A DNA stretch of 64,000 nucleotides from Ctenosaura bakeri (lineage: Eukaryota > Chordata > Lepidosauria > Squamata > Iguanidae): contig CAOLHI010004272.1 of assembly GCA_948474755.1 (NCBI GenBank), positions 61,714 to 125,713 of the forward strand. Direction: 5' to 3'. Within the stretch, counting starts at the first letter, position 1. Every line of letters starts with the position of its first letter. The position numbers and the translations under genes are program-made. The notes under the pieces are model-generated. The model did not search any database. It saw nothing but the letters and a program-made list of their open reading frames with translations, and was not told the DNA's origin. Positions 12,466 to 24,741 of this stretch are shown here, one piece after another.

Positions 12466-15400
12466 AAGGTGGGTGGTGCTGGCATCCTGCTGTCCTAAGG
12501 ATCAACCACCTGCTGTAAGACCCTTCTCCCAAATGCAGCTTCTGATGACTCAATGCTGTCCAGTTTATAGTGAACATGGAGGGTGACTTCCATGTGGCTG
12601 TCCTTCAGATCTCCACCAGGGGAGCACTGGTGGTCAGTGCTGGACTTCTAGTGGGGTGTGCCAGCATGTCCTCTGGTGGTGGAATATTTAGAGCCTCATA
12701 CTAGGCTACAATGCAAGACTCAATCCACCTGCTCAAGGTGGAGATGGACACTTTTGTTTCTTTAGACCATGGCTGGAACACATTGAATAGCACATCAGAG
12801 GCCTGGAAGCTGCATGTCCTTTTGTTGTTTTGGTGGCCCTGCACATATCCAAGGTATGCCAGATCTTCTCAAGTTCCTTGGATGGTCGGGGCAGAGGGAG
12901 AGGACCATCTCCAATGCTCTGTGGAAAGCTGGGCTTAGTCTGGGGACAAATGTAGGGTCCAATCAGAGAACCACGTTGTTGAGCCTGATGATGCAGAGTT
13001 CTTTGTGCACTGTTAACGTGCCCAGTTCTGATACTCTATGTGCCATGGTGACTGACGTGAGAAGCAGCACTTTCCATGATACATCTTTCAGAAATGCCTC
13101 TCTCAGAGGCTCAAGGGTACCACTATTAGTGCCTTGAGCACCATGTGCAGATCCCAGGATGGGAAGCAATGCACCATAGGCAGCACCAGATTAGACAGAC
13201 TCTTCAGGAACCCATCTGCATATGGATGGGAAGAAATATCTGCTGTCCAGCTGTGTGGCAGTTGTATGTGATGGTAGTGACATGCTTCTTGACTGGATCA
13301 CCATGGCTTTCTTCCTCTGGATCTTCCTCATTACTTTGGGAAGCAAGGCCAGCAGAGAACCTTCAGCAGCTCCAGTGTCCAAAGAAGAGTGAGAGTGTCT
13401 GTGCCTTCAGCATTCTCTGTCCGCTACCTTGAGACAAACCTTAATACCTTGGAGTTTGCTGGAGAGGCAAAGAGATCCATTCCAGTTTTCCAAATGCCTT
13501 GTGATCTGCAGGAACACCTCCAGATGAAGGCTCCAATGTCTCTGGTTGATGTCAGTCCAGCTCAGGCAGTCAGCCCTCAACTTCAGGATGCCCAACAGGA
13601 GCTCCACCTCCACAGACAGCAGGTTGTCTTCTGCCCAGCTCAGCACCTTCTGTGTTTCAGTCATCAAGGAACATGACCTTGTCCCACCCTCATGGTTCAG
13701 CATAATGGTTGTGATGTGGTCCGTCCTGATGAGGACCCCCTTGCCCCAAATGATCTCTGTGAATGCCAGGAGTGCCAGTCTGACTGCCCTGAGTTCCAGC
13801 CAGTTGACACTGTGGTTCAGTTCCTCCTGATTCTATTTGCCTTGAGCCAGATGAGGACTGTAGTAGCTCTGCATCCCCTTAGGTTTGCATCTGTAATAAC
13901 CTGGATCTTTTCCAGTCCCCAGATGTGTCACCCCCTGTTGACTGCAGGGTAGGTCTACCAGTTGAGGAAGCTGATGACTTGTTGAGGGACCCTGATTGAG
14001 TGTTAGCTCCTTGAGGCAATCACATTCTGATGATGGTGAGGGTGGGGTGGGGTAAGAACCACTGGAGAGGTCTAGCATAGAAGAGGCCCCAGAGAAGGCA
14101 CTGTATTGTGGATATTATCGGGCCTTGTAAGTAGGCTAGGTTTGCTTGGCAATTGCACTGATTTGGTCTTGAGAGAGGAAGATGATTCCTGCTCTGATCT
14201 TGGCTCTGAGGTGCTGAATTTCCTGAAAGGTGCTGAGGAGCCTCTTCTTGATGTTCACCAGAAAGCCATGCTGGTGCAGTGACTTGAGGACTAGTTGCAC
14301 ATCTGGTGGGCCCTGCTGCACTGATGGTGAATGCATGAGCAGATTGTCCAAGTAAGGATACATGTTCAGGCTCACCTTCCTTCAATGCACCACCAGGAGC
14401 ATCATGATTTTGGTGAATACCCTAGGTGCTGATGACAGCTCAAAGAGGAATACCTTGTATTGGAAGTGGTGCTCCCCGTACACAAAGTGAAGAACTCAGG
14501 ATGGGACTGGTGAACTGGAACATGAAAGTACTGCTCCTGGAAGTCCCTCAGCTGGAGCATCTCCAGAATGTGCTTCAAAGTCTCTATGCGAAGGAACATG
14601 GAGTAGCAGTCTCTGAAACTTTGAGAGGGCAGCACATTTTCTATTGTTTCTATCAGAAGCAGATAGCTGATGGCTTCCAGCAGGAGATGGTGTTTCAGGG
14701 AATTCTGGACTTGGGAGAAGTGATGAACACGTCATACAGTCTGCAGGAGAACTCTATCTGGTACCCGTACCTGAGTGTGTCCAGCACCCATTGGTTGGAG
14801 GAGGAGATCTCCCATGCTTGAACAAACTCCCAAAGTCTGCCCCCTACTGGAGAAGCAGTATAATGTCTGCCAGTTCTTTCACTGACCCCTACTGTTGCTT
14901 GGCTGGGGTCTGTCAGCTGCAGTTAAGGATTGGTGCTTGTTCTGGAACCTCTGTTCTCCCCACTGTGATCTATAGGCTCTGGAATCTCTGGCCTGAAAGG
15001 AAGAGCTGGTGATGGAGGTACAGCGGGATCTTCAAGCCTGAAAGGAAGAGCTGTCCTGCCTGTAGTGCCTCCTACTCTCCCTCCTCTTTTCTGAAGTGAA
15101 TGCAATCTTTTCATCTTTCTCAACAAGCACAGGGTCCAGAGTCTTGCCCAAAAGTTCAATCTCTAAAAAGGAGTGAACACCAGGTTCTGCTTGGATTTTG
15201 TGTCCAGAGCTGGCACTAACAGGTACCGATGCTGCCTGGGTGCTAGTGCTGAACTGGACTGTGTTCAGCATGTCATCTGCTGTGAAATTTGCTACCTTCA
15301 TCAACTTGTTGAGGTCCTGCATGACTCTGGTGCCACTAGGGGGAATTTCCTTCTGAAATGCCCTGGTCCACTTCAGGGATGCCCTGGTTATATTATATTT

Positions 15401-16657
15401 TTGGGGAGGTTGTAAAGCTTCTTAGCAGCACTAGGACTAGGCCTGTTTACTGCTGGTTTTGTGCAGTCTTCCCTTACCACTTGTATAAAGTTAGCAGGGA
15501 AGGGCATTTCTAAGGATGTAAGAGTTGCAGTAGGAAAAATGTCCCCACTGGCTAAAGGAAGTCTGAGTCCTTGGGTGGGGAGGTTTGTTCTGATGGAATA
15601 GTGAGTCCTAAGGCTCTGCTTTCCTTAAGAGCACTGGAAAATCCTCTACACAGAAAAGGCACACAGAATTGGAAGCAAGTTCTTTTCTTCTCCCCATCGT
15701 CTGAGGAAAGTTCACCTCTTCTGTCTCAGAGGAGGCAGTGCAGGACACCTTATCCTTGTATTCATCCTTAAAGGAATGAATGAACAGGGCCTTGCTTACT
15801 CCTCAGGAGTCTGCATTGTGCTTCCTGAAAGGAGCCTGCTGCTGCAAGGCTGTATCAGATTCAGAGGCCAAGGTCTCCTCCTCATGTCTGCCAGGTACCG
15901 TTTGGGCCCACTCACTGCCATGTGATCATGATGGCAGCTGCCTGCACTAAAAAGGGAGGCCTCAGACCCCTCCCATGTAGCCACAGTGCACTTGTTTGAA
16001 AAAGAATCATAATGGGCCGTACCGTTGCCACCATGTGCTTCCTGAGCCAAAAAGGCTCTTTTCCCATCATTGGGTAGTGTTGTTGAGGTGGAAGGGAGGG
16101 GGAGAGGGACCAAATGCCCACCTGCCCCGTATCTGCCCTCCCAATGAACCCTGAGTTTCCCAGCAGCGGTAATGTGCCTGTTGTAGCAACGGTGGCACTT
16201 TCTGGGCTATAACCGCCAAGATTCATGCCACTAAACTGGGGGACAGTTCCTTTCTAGCCATATGGGTGGGAGTGGGGCCCATTACTCATGCTTTCCCTAT
16301 CTTTCTCATTGTTCGAGTGCACCTCCATGTCCTCTTACCCAGTATGGGTTGAGTGTTGGCACTAGGAAGACAGCAATACAGAAGGGTTTCCCCTCCCCTG
16401 GCCCCCTCCATCCAACTTAGCATCCTCTACAGGTGTTTGCCTTGCTCTCACCATGAATGGAAGGAGCAAGTTCAGAGGGAGAGTGGCCAGCCAAGCTGGT
16501 GGTCCTCTAGTCCTTCTTAGGTATCCCTACTGAGGCCTTTTCTCTTCTTTCCATGCTCCCAAAATAAGAGGCGAAGGGAAGGGGGAAGGAAGGGGGTGGG
16601 GAGGCAAAAGAATGCAAAAGCTTTAAGAACTGAAAAGGGGAAGCCAAGAGTGAAAGA

Positions 16658-16694
16658 GTTGTTGTTGTTGTTGTTGTTGTTAGTTGTTGTTGTT
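16658..16694. repeat. GTT microsatellite
   Basis: About eight uninterrupted GTT units, then an interrupted continuation; it lies between the gag-like region and the terminal repeat of DIRS copy A. Confidence 0.9.
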
Positions 16695-16837
16695 TAATGA
16701 GAAGGAAGGAGAGACAAGAAAGGCTTGAAAGAGGGAAGAGACCAAGAGAGACCAACAAGACAAGTTTTGGAGAGGCTGTAGCAATCAAACCGAAAAGCTC
16801 AAATACACAAGTCCTATAGGAGCACTAAGCATGAAAA

Positions 16838-16985
16838 AAACTGACCTTCTGGGGATTGCTCCCCCATGTGGGAATACCAGAAGGTCCTTCTTTTTCCTGC
16901 TTATTGAAGTGAGTAGGAATAGCAACCCCAAAAGTTCAGGCTGTTCCTCCCTTCTCTGCTGGGAAATATGGCTCTATGACTACAG
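16838..16985 (+). repeat. DIRS copy A terminal inverted repeat (element 5' side)
   Basis: Reads outward AACTGACCTTCTGGGGATTG, then CCCATGTGGGAATACC and TCTGCTGGGAAATATGGC. The inverted partner is at about 11,960-12,121. The outer boundary is approximate because no target duplication is recognisable. Confidence 0.75.
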
Positions 16986-18659
16986 GACCATCTTAGCAAT
17001 AACTGTGCCTGCAGGAAAATAGTTCACCTCCAGGACTGCTTCCCATCCACTTCTCTAGATACCTAGTCCATCTGGTCAGCTACTGGGAACTGGCATTGAC
17101 ACCATAAATGTAAACATGCTCTCAGCAAGGTGCTGGCACATCCAAAGCCTGTTTCAAGGAGGCTACAAAGGAATGCCTGGTCTTTTTTGTATCATTGTGT
17201 AACTTACTTTGAGCTTCTTTTATCCTATTTGTACTCAGGTGTGAATGTTGTTAATGCAGAAAGGAAAGCAAAATGGAACACTTTTTAACCAAACAAATAT
17301 ATCTCAGCCAATTTCAGTATTACATTCAGGGCCATACAAGACACTGCTCTGGGGCACATTGAAAACAGACAATATATGCTGCAGTGCACAGAATTAGCCT
17401 TCCTGAGAATATCAGGAGTTTCTTTATGGTTGTCAAAAGAAGCAGTTTCCAGTCTTCATTTGTGGTTATGAAGATAAGCCTCTACAAACTCAAAAGTGAA
17501 AGAGAATAACTAAAAGAAGAACCAGTGATTAAGAAAAACAGTCAAAATTGATAAAACGAATCATGCAGAACAAAAGAAAAATAAGGCAAACACATCTAAT
17601 CTGTATAATTAATGCAGCTCATTAAAACAGAACTTTTTCTGGCAGAACTTGGGTGATTGTGTATACCCCATGATGCATCAGGAACAGTCTTGCATGGTCC
17701 AGCTGCAGACATGAGAAGTGCAACAAACAGATCAAGACTATTTTCCTTTCTAGTTTTGTCTGCTCTCATCCCGACCCTGCACCGCACCCAGACTCTCAAG
17801 AGGCAACCTCTTGCACAAAAGAGGGAAAAGCCTCAATGCTGTGTTGAAATGGACCCCACCGCTGGGCACTTTCATTTGCACTGAAATCAGTGTTTGAAGA
17901 AGGCTCCAATTTTACAAACTGGTTGTAGTATCAGAGCCTGGAAATACTACTTCTTTGGAATATAACAGCTACAGGTGTAAATGCATACAATACATGCAGC
18001 CTAAAATAAAGGTTTTTTTGAAGTGTACTAGGTATAACCACCTATTAAGCTCCTCACAGACTACTTATCATCAGCATTCAGAGACACTTGTCTCAAATCC
18101 TTTGGAATATGTCTATGTATGGGCAAGATACTGGCACAATCAAGTTTCCATCAGAAGAAAAAACAGGGTCTTACATGAAAAGCATGACTGCACCTATACC
18201 CAAAACATAGCATGCAGATTTTTTTTTTCATTTTTTAAACCACATTCACATAATGTCTGTGTGACTTTCGTGCAGCTACAGAATATGAAGACCTTATTTT
18301 GTAGGTCTGATCTAACGCTTAAAAAATTCTGATGGCAATGATCCTGACATCCCAAAGATGAGCAGAGAATTCAGAGTGAGAAAAATGTATCACAGTGATT
18401 TAATATTATGAAGGGTCAGATTCTTTGCTTTACTGTTATAGTTTTTAAATAATATCTTTAGAGTGAAACAGACATTACCATTTTAGGTTACATGTTCTTT
18501 CATTTCTTTCAGTTTCTTTATTAAGTCCATAATTCCTGATGTGACATATTAACATGGTGGCCAGGATGCAAATGCTTCTATCACTAAACCAGTTTTGTAA
18601 GCTCATGACATAAAGCACAATAAATTCTTCAAGTCAGCAAAACTACAAATTAAACTTAC

Positions 18660-18741
18660 CAAAATGATTCTTTTTCTCCCATAAGGAACTTTATGGCAGC
18701 AGGTAGTTCATTTTTAACTATGAAGAGATAGCTCAGCATTG
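18660..18741 (-). CDS. SLC38A1: SLC38A1 exon 7: residues 160-187, TM3-TM4 region
   Basis: The acceptor is ttttcctag|CA and the donor TTTTG|gtaagt. It encodes MLSYLFIVKNELPAAIKFLM and then GEKESF, with a split codon completed as Trp by exon 8. It is 82 bp. SYLFIVK-ELP is strongly conserved in SNAT1 and SNAT2. Confidence 0.96.
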
Positions 18742-20212
18742 CTAGGAAAAAGATGTTCTTTTTTAGAAGGGAAATACAATAAAACATGATGCCAACATAA
18801 AATGTCAAACTTAGTTTTTCTCCGTAGTATTTTCAGGTTCAATCCAAACAAAACTTTACAGGAGACAGGATGATCATATCTTGGGTTAATAAACCACAAT
18901 ACAAACTATTATTTATATACACAATCTGCACACAACCTCTCTTGAAAAAGTCAGACTACATAGTAAGAAGTTTTGAATTAACATTAGTTTCCCATGTCAT
19001 CCAAAATAGGAAACTATGGTTAATAGTTTCAGAAAACGCCTAAATATTAAACCAGCTTCAAACCAAGTTAACCATAGTTTCAAATTTGAACAAAATGGGA
19101 AATAGTTAATTTTTTTTTTTAACATTTCTCAGTTTGTCGCCAGGTCATGGAAATGGGCTGTGTAGAAGCAAAATGTTCATTCATTTCTTACACAAACTTA
19201 TGACTGTCTGAATATACCCAATATATTTAGACATGAACCCTTCCAGTTAAAAAAAAATCACACTGATCAGGCTCAAAAATAATGTTGTTGGTACAATAAA
19301 ACCACAGATTATTGGTGCAGCAATGAACAATGAGCCTAAGCATTTTTTTTTCTGTCCTATTGTACTTCTAGTTGGAGAAATGATATCCTGGTTTGTTAAA
19401 TTACAGAGATCTCAAGGAAAATGTACTTTAACTGCTCCTTATAAACTGTGATTGCAAAGAGAGCTCAAGCGGTGGTTTACAACTTTCCTTTGCAAGGATT
19501 ATTTAACCACACCTTCTTGGGAGTGATTGGAAACAAAAGGCAGAAAGGAATTGTTAAACCCACTGTTTGTTCTTGTTGGACCCAAAATGACACATCTGTA
19601 TCTGGATTCTGGCCTTTGCTCACATTGATATCCATTTCACAAATATGCATTCTAAAGTGATGCCCTTTAAAGTATATATGAGAAAGGGCTCGATCCTATT
19701 CCGCTTGCCATTTGTGTATATTTTAAAGAGTCAGAAATTCAAAATGCATGTTTGAATTACAAATTCAGATAACCAGCGTACGTATTTTTTACTCAAAAAT
19801 CATATCCAAGTCCAAAAGAAAAAGTCTCATTTGAAGTCATTTTCAGGCTGTAGTATATGCAATAAATAGTATTTACTGCCCAAGATAGTATGACAGTGAT
19901 TATACAACTGGGACAGCACATTCATTAGGATGACCTACACTACAAAAAAAAGTCTAAAAAGCAATTGTGAGGCCTCACCTGTCCTTGAAAAACATTACAG
20001 AGACCTTTATTAATGGTAGTGGAAGAAGGAACAAAAAAACATAGAATGAGGTCAATCCAAACAGCTAGGGCAACTAAGAATAGCTACTTCACCCTACAAT
20101 TCATTCTACAGTACATTCTTATTTAAGAGGTGGGATAATTCAACCAGACTTTAAATTTCCGAAGTTCTAAGGGCATTGCTTATTTTATCCACCTGCATCT
20201 CATTTTATTTAC
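18742..20212 (-). other. SLC38A1 intron 6
   Basis: Contains an inverted AAACTATGGTTAA/TTAACCATAGTTT pair at about 18,985-19,105, probably a small decayed MITE. Otherwise AT-rich with nothing seen. Confidence 0.5.
18985..19105. mobile_element. Short palindromic MITE-like repeat
   Basis: GAAACTATGGTTAATAGTTTC on one side and AGTTAACCATAGTTTC on the other form an inverted pair about 50 bp apart, bounded by CCCATGT and AATGGGAA-type sequence. Weak: no target duplication identified. Confidence 0.35.
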
Positions 20213-20305
20213 CTCCAGTGTTCTGAAGAGATGTAGATCCAAAAACAATCATTTTTCCTGGAGTGCCAAAGACTTGTTCACCAAGTTTTTCATAAACCAT
20301 GCAGC
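20213..20305 (-). CDS. SLC38A1: SLC38A1 exon 6: residues 129-159, loop and start of TM3
   Basis: The acceptor is tttcatcag|GC and the donor CTGGAG|gtaaat. It encodes CMVYEKLGEQVFGTPGKM followed by IVFGSTSLQNTG and the first base of an Ala codon. It is 93 bp. The block VYEKLGEQVFG is characteristic of SNAT1. Confidence 0.96.
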
Positions 20306-21817
20306 CTGATGAAACCAATTTGAAGAGAAGTTAGGAATGAATTCATGGTAAGGAACAATAAAGTCAAATCATTTACAATTTCTGTAACTGTGTGCCTTCT
20401 GGAAGCAACAGAAACAGAAACAGCTAGCTGGAATTCCCTCTTACCTTGTCTGATCTACTTCCCATAGACTGATATGCCTAGGTCTGACTTTACTTCCTTT
20501 CACTCCTATTCCTCCAACAGTCTTTGACCTAGTCATGTACTCATAGCCAGGAAAACTGATTCTTCTGTATCCTTACTATTCTCTCTTCACAGCTGATTCC
20601 AAGGAGCACCCTATCACACAACATGCATCAGACATGGAAAGTAGGAATGACACTTCCCCCAGGGGGTTCCCAGTCACTTCCATGTCAATGAGGCAGCTAA
20701 TTCTCTGGGTTCTGGTACAGACTTTTCACTACATTATCCAGCGTGTTTAACTTATACCCAGAATAGGTTCAGCACCTTGAACAGCCTTCAGGTTCAGACT
20801 AAACTGTTGTTGTTAATTGCCATCCAGTGGACTTTGACTTAGGGTGACTCTAAACAAGGCAGGATCTGACTTTAATTGCACTGGAGATTAGACTGCCCAA
20901 ATTAAGATTTTGGGAAGGTGGAATTCAAAACCAAACAAGGTCTCTTCAATCTGCCTTGTTTTGTTGCTCCAAATTTTTTAAAAGCTATGCCTCAATACTT
21001 TATTTCCTTTAGCATAAGTAAGATTTGATGGCTGATCTTAATGAAAACACCAAGAAATTGTACATCTGGAGTTCATTTTGTAACGCTAAGAGAATAACAA
21101 GTTACCTTTTGGACTATAATTTTCAGAATATCCCAACCAGAATAAATAGGCAACAGTTTTATCTTGTTATTGGTACCAAACAATTGAATACTAATAAAAT
21201 ATCTGGGAACCCTCAAGTGAGATGCTCCCTTTCTGGACCTCTATTTCGGCATGTGAGAGGAGCTCTAAACATACCAGGCAGATGAAAGGTATGTATGTTG
21301 TTTGAAACTGTAGAAAACTTTTGACATATTACATCAACCCTAGGAATAATCCTTCCATTAGGGTAGGAATGAACCCATCTAAAGCATTCCCTTTATGCTG
21401 ATGTACTACAATCACACCCACTGTACCAGAGCAGAGGAACTGCATTGTATTTTCCTGTTCTCTATGTATCTGTACTTTCTGAACACACTCATTCCTTGTC
21501 TCAGGAGGAAAGAATGCATCAATAACAGGTGCAGCTCTCTTTTTCCTGGAGTTTCATTTTTGTCCATATCTGAGTTTTTGAATTCTGGCTCAGTTAATGC
21601 TTTTGTTGACAAATATGTACAAATTAGAGTTTAGCTTCAGTTACTCTAGTGAAATAGATTTAAATTCATCTATATATTATATTCAGGTACACCATCATAT
21701 TTCTCCCTCCCCATATTATAATACTGATGTGTGCTGTTCAGAAGATTTTATCCTCCATCTCCTTCAAACCTGTCCTGTTTGATACTATAGAATTCATATA
21801 ACATTTTTAAGAATTAC
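20306..21817 (-). other. SLC38A1 intron 5
   Basis: Holds a fragment of the tRNA-SINE 3' part in minus orientation (about 20,800-20,870: TTGTTGTTAATTGCCATCCA). The remainder has no recognised feature. Confidence 0.5.
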
Positions 21818-21891
21818 CTGTTTCCTTTGCACAGAGTAACAGGAGATTTATTGAATAAATAGAGAGTAGTGTCACTGAAATCAGAAGCATT
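21818..21891 (-). CDS. SLC38A1: SLC38A1 exon 5: residues 104-128, TM2
   Basis: The acceptor is ctttcatag|AATG and the donor ACAG|gtaatt. With the TT carried from exon 4 it reads LMLLISVTLLSIYSINLLLL and then CAKETG. It is 74 bp with both phases matched. Differences from mammalian SNAT1 are conservative (for example CAKETG for CSKETG). A 15.5-kb intron rich in transposons separates it from exon 4. Confidence 0.96.
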
Positions 21892-22562
21892 CTATGAAAG
21901 AAAATAAGAAACAAAGAACTTTCATCATTATTATAAGCCAATCTGAAGCACAGGCAGAAATGGCTTCTTTTGGCAGCATCAATATTATAGGCCCTTTGAA
22001 ATCTCAATAAACCAGTGAAAAATCAAACACAACAAAAACTTTAAATCACAGACTTGCATATTCAAAAGTAACAGAGCTCTAATTTTAGAGGTCAAACAAA
22101 TAAAGGTTGTAACAAAATATTCCATGCTAATTCCTCTAAAAGAAACTAGTCACTCAGTCCTAGAATATTATTAGGTAAAGAGAAAAAGCTCATCCTTAAT
22201 TTATGAATGCAGTAGTTTCTATTTAGCTATTATAAATAGACAATTCAAACCATGTTGACTGTAGAACTTGGTGAGAATTTTATCATTGCAGTTGCTGGAA
22301 AATCAATGTTTCTTAACATCTTTATCTGCTTTCTTAAGCAGCTGCTTCCAATATTTAATCTAATTTTAATTACTTTATGTGCTATGATTGAAAAAGATGT
22401 TTTATAATTGCAATTCTACATCTGAAGGGACAAAACAATTTGTACAGAAAGTGAAACTGAGCTACTATGAAACTCTTAGCATGTTTACTCAAAGTTCCAC
22501 TGTCTTCAGTGTTGCTTATTCCAGGTAAGTAAACACACCAGTTGCTATAGGCTATATTTCAG

Positions 22563-22690
22563 GAGAAGGAACTGGAAAAGCCACCTCTGAGTATTCTTTG
22601 TTTAAGAAAACCCTGTGAAATACATGGGATCACCATAAATCAACGGACAATGTGATGGCATGAGTGTGCATATGCACGTGCACACACAGA
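22563..22690 (+). repeat. SINE body fragment (5S-SINE type)
   Basis: AGAAGGAACTGGAAAAGCCA, CCTCTGAGTATTC and AAGAAAACCCTGTGAAAT match the body of the 5S-derived SINE at 61.2 kb; the 5S head is absent and the fragment ends in a CA-rich tail. Confidence 0.65.
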
Positions 22691-22869
22691 ACATTGCAGT
22701 CTCAGAGACTATTTTAATGGTGATGTTTCTAAGACCTTTATTTTAGAATTTTGCTGGCACCTGACCATGAGCGCAGTGAAACTTTCTACCCTGTTCCATG
22801 CCCCTTAGAAAAGAAAAAGGAAAGGGGTTAAGGGAAATATTTTACTTAATCATGCAAGAGCCTAGAATT

Positions 22870-23010
22870 GTGTAATACACTAAAGAATGGCAAACAGATT
22901 CATTGCAGTGCACCAAAAATGATAAAATGGAATAATTGTGTATTATACAATGATAAACAAAATAACCAGTCTAGAATATAACAAACAGGGAAATTACTGA
23001 AGAGAATCAC
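22870..23010 (+). repeat. Unclassified dispersed repeat, copy 1
   Basis: AATACACTAAAGAATGGCAAA, then TTCATTGCAGTGCACC and ACCAGTCTAGAATATAA recur with about 75-80% identity at 26,137-26,290 in the same orientation. Family unknown. Confidence 0.6.
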
Positions 23011-23148
23011 AGTGCATCTGCAACCCTCCAAATGACTCCAAACACCATGCTTCATTATAGGTTTACAGGGTGGGAAGTGGGGACATCTGTCTTTAAGGCC
23101 TAAAAAGTACACAGATTCTCAAAGGGTCACTGCCACTTGAGGATCTTA

Positions 23149-23519
23149 GGCGCTTACCGCCATCCCAGCATGGCAACACATTGCTGCTGGTCTGGGGCAT
23201 GTGCCATCACATGCTGTCCCACTGCTTTCACATCCCCAGCCATCTTGATTGCATCGTATACCATTACCAGAAAAAATACAGTAATGGCTCTCTTTCCTGT
23301 GATGATCCCATCAATTATAGGCATGCAGGAAGGGCAGAGGCACTATTAAGTGCTTTCTTCCACAGTATAGTGCAGAAAGAGGCCGGTTGTACTGTGCAAG
23401 GAATGAGTGTGCCCCAAATGCTATTCATCTACCAGCAGCTAACCAGTGCACCCATCCCGGCAGTGGCATTGCTGGGATCCAATGGGATGATCCGGGATCA
23501 CGGCAGTGTGGTAACGGCC
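23149..23519. mobile_element. Non-autonomous DNA transposon, 371 bp, TTA target duplication
   Basis: Left end GGCGCTTACCGCC, right end GTGTGGTAACGGCC, imperfect inverted termini. TTA flanks both sides (23,146-23,148 and 23,520-23,522). A 3-bp TTA duplication with GGC...GCC ends suggests a PIF/Harbinger-type element. The 185-codon frame inside and beyond it has no recognisable domain. Confidence 0.65.
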
Positions 23520-24327
23520 TTAGTCTCCTGCTATGCAACAAATCACTCCTCTCATACCACCACACCTCATTTCGTTTCAAGATCTACTTTTCATCTTTTT
23601 CCTCCATTCTTTTTTCTTGTTTCCCAAACCCAACTATTCTTCTGTTCTACCAACCCAGTTCTTCTCTTCTGGAGAGACCTCTTCCATTCACTCACTCACT
23701 CATTCAATCCTCCCCTCCCCTCCTCTCTTCCAAAATGAATAGCACACATTAGCTTCTCTAATAAAAAACTACACCGATTAGTCTCCCTAATAATAGAGCC
23801 ATGTGATGTACTTCATTCCGTTCTTCTCCTGATGCAGCTGGCCTTCCTGGTTTCCTGAATGTGGCAGAAGGAGAGCCATCCACCCAAACAAATTCTAATG
23901 GCCTGATTTACTACAGTGCATTCTAAATGTCAGCATTAACTGGAGGATCTAGGAAGTCAGGTGAAACTGCAAGAAAAATGTTGTTAATGGGTAACTGAAT
24001 TTTACACTGGCTTGAAATAATAGTGGAAGCAACTATTAAAAGTCTCTAATCATATTGTGAGTTGACAGAAAATATTCTGGCATTAGCACAATGTGTATGC
24101 ATCTCCAAAATAAAATCTAACAGTGCAGGAACAAAATATGGAACTTTCTGGATTTTTTTAAAATCAGTCTGGATGTACCCTCAATGAGTTAACTGACAGG
24201 TTAATCCCAGTCCCTGGAATGACCAAATCAAATAAAGTCTTGTATTCATCTTTTTATTCAATCTGGACAGCAAAACAATCTAACTTTGGAAAGAATTACA
24301 AAATGTTGTCAAATGCACATGCATGTG

Positions 24328-24346
24328 CGCACACACACACACACAC
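24328..24346. repeat. CA microsatellite
   Basis: About nine CA units preceded by ATGCATGTGCG. Confidence 0.9.
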
Positions 24347-24400
24347 TCTTAACCCTTAGCCCCATATTATACTGATGAGAGATTTTAATACCAACATGTG

Positions 24401-24570
24401 TTGTTGTCTGCCTTCAAGTCATTTTTGACTTATGGTGACCCTATCACAGGGTTTTCCGAGGCTCAGAGTATGTGACACACCCAAGGTCTTTCAGTGAGTT
24501 TCCTTGAGGAATCAAACCCTGGTCTCTGGGATCATAACTCAATGCTCAAACCACTAAACAATACTGGCTC
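24401..24570 (-). repeat. tRNA-derived SINE, minus orientation
   Basis: The plus strand starts TTGTTGTCTGCCTTCAAGTC, the complement of the SINE tail ACTTGAAGGCACACAACAA. It then carries TGACTTATGGTGACCCTATC, the complement of the B-box (GAATCAAACCCTGG) and the head complement ACCACTAAACAATACTGGC. Confidence 0.85.
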
Positions 24571-24741
24571 TAATACCAAAATTATTATGAGATATTAACA
24601 AGCTTACAGTTTTAGCCATCAGAATAGGGTATCCACCACAGGATGTCCATCACCCAGCTATGATCATATGGCATTGCCTAAGCTTTTAATATTTACCTGT
24701 AATAGTTTCTTAATGATTTTTTTTTTATCTAACTTGTACAG

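Larger units (their letters stand above)
11950..16990 (-). mobile_element. DIRS-type tyrosine-recombinase retrotransposon, copy A (decayed, structurally near complete)
   Basis: On the minus strand the order is: terminal repeat (about 16,990-16,840), gag-like region (16.2-15.0 kb), reverse transcriptase (14.8-14.1 kb; pieces like YFHVPVHQSHPEFF and YPYLDNLL), RNase H remains (14.1-13.8 kb), tyrosine recombinase (about 13.7-12.7 kb; TMAHRVSELGTL), internal complementary region (12,350-12,465), second terminal repeat (12,121-11,960). The two ends are inverted: reading outward both give TDLL..AP.CGNT..SFFF..VS..SNP. This architecture is specific to DIRS elements. All frames are broken by stops and shifts, and the RT motif expected as YLDD reads YLDN. 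It lies in the same transcriptional sense as SLC38A1. Confidence 0.85.
11405..18659 (-). other. SLC38A1 intron 7, host of DIRS copy A
   Basis: Holds a palindromic-MITE fragment (11,535-11,655), the DIRS element (about 11,950-16,990) and about 1.7 kb of plain sequence up to exon 7. Confidence 0.7.

Noticed and set aside
23181..23738. 185-codon plus-strand frame
   Set aside because: It spans a 371-bp transposon and continues into pyrimidine-rich flanking DNA. No domain is seen.
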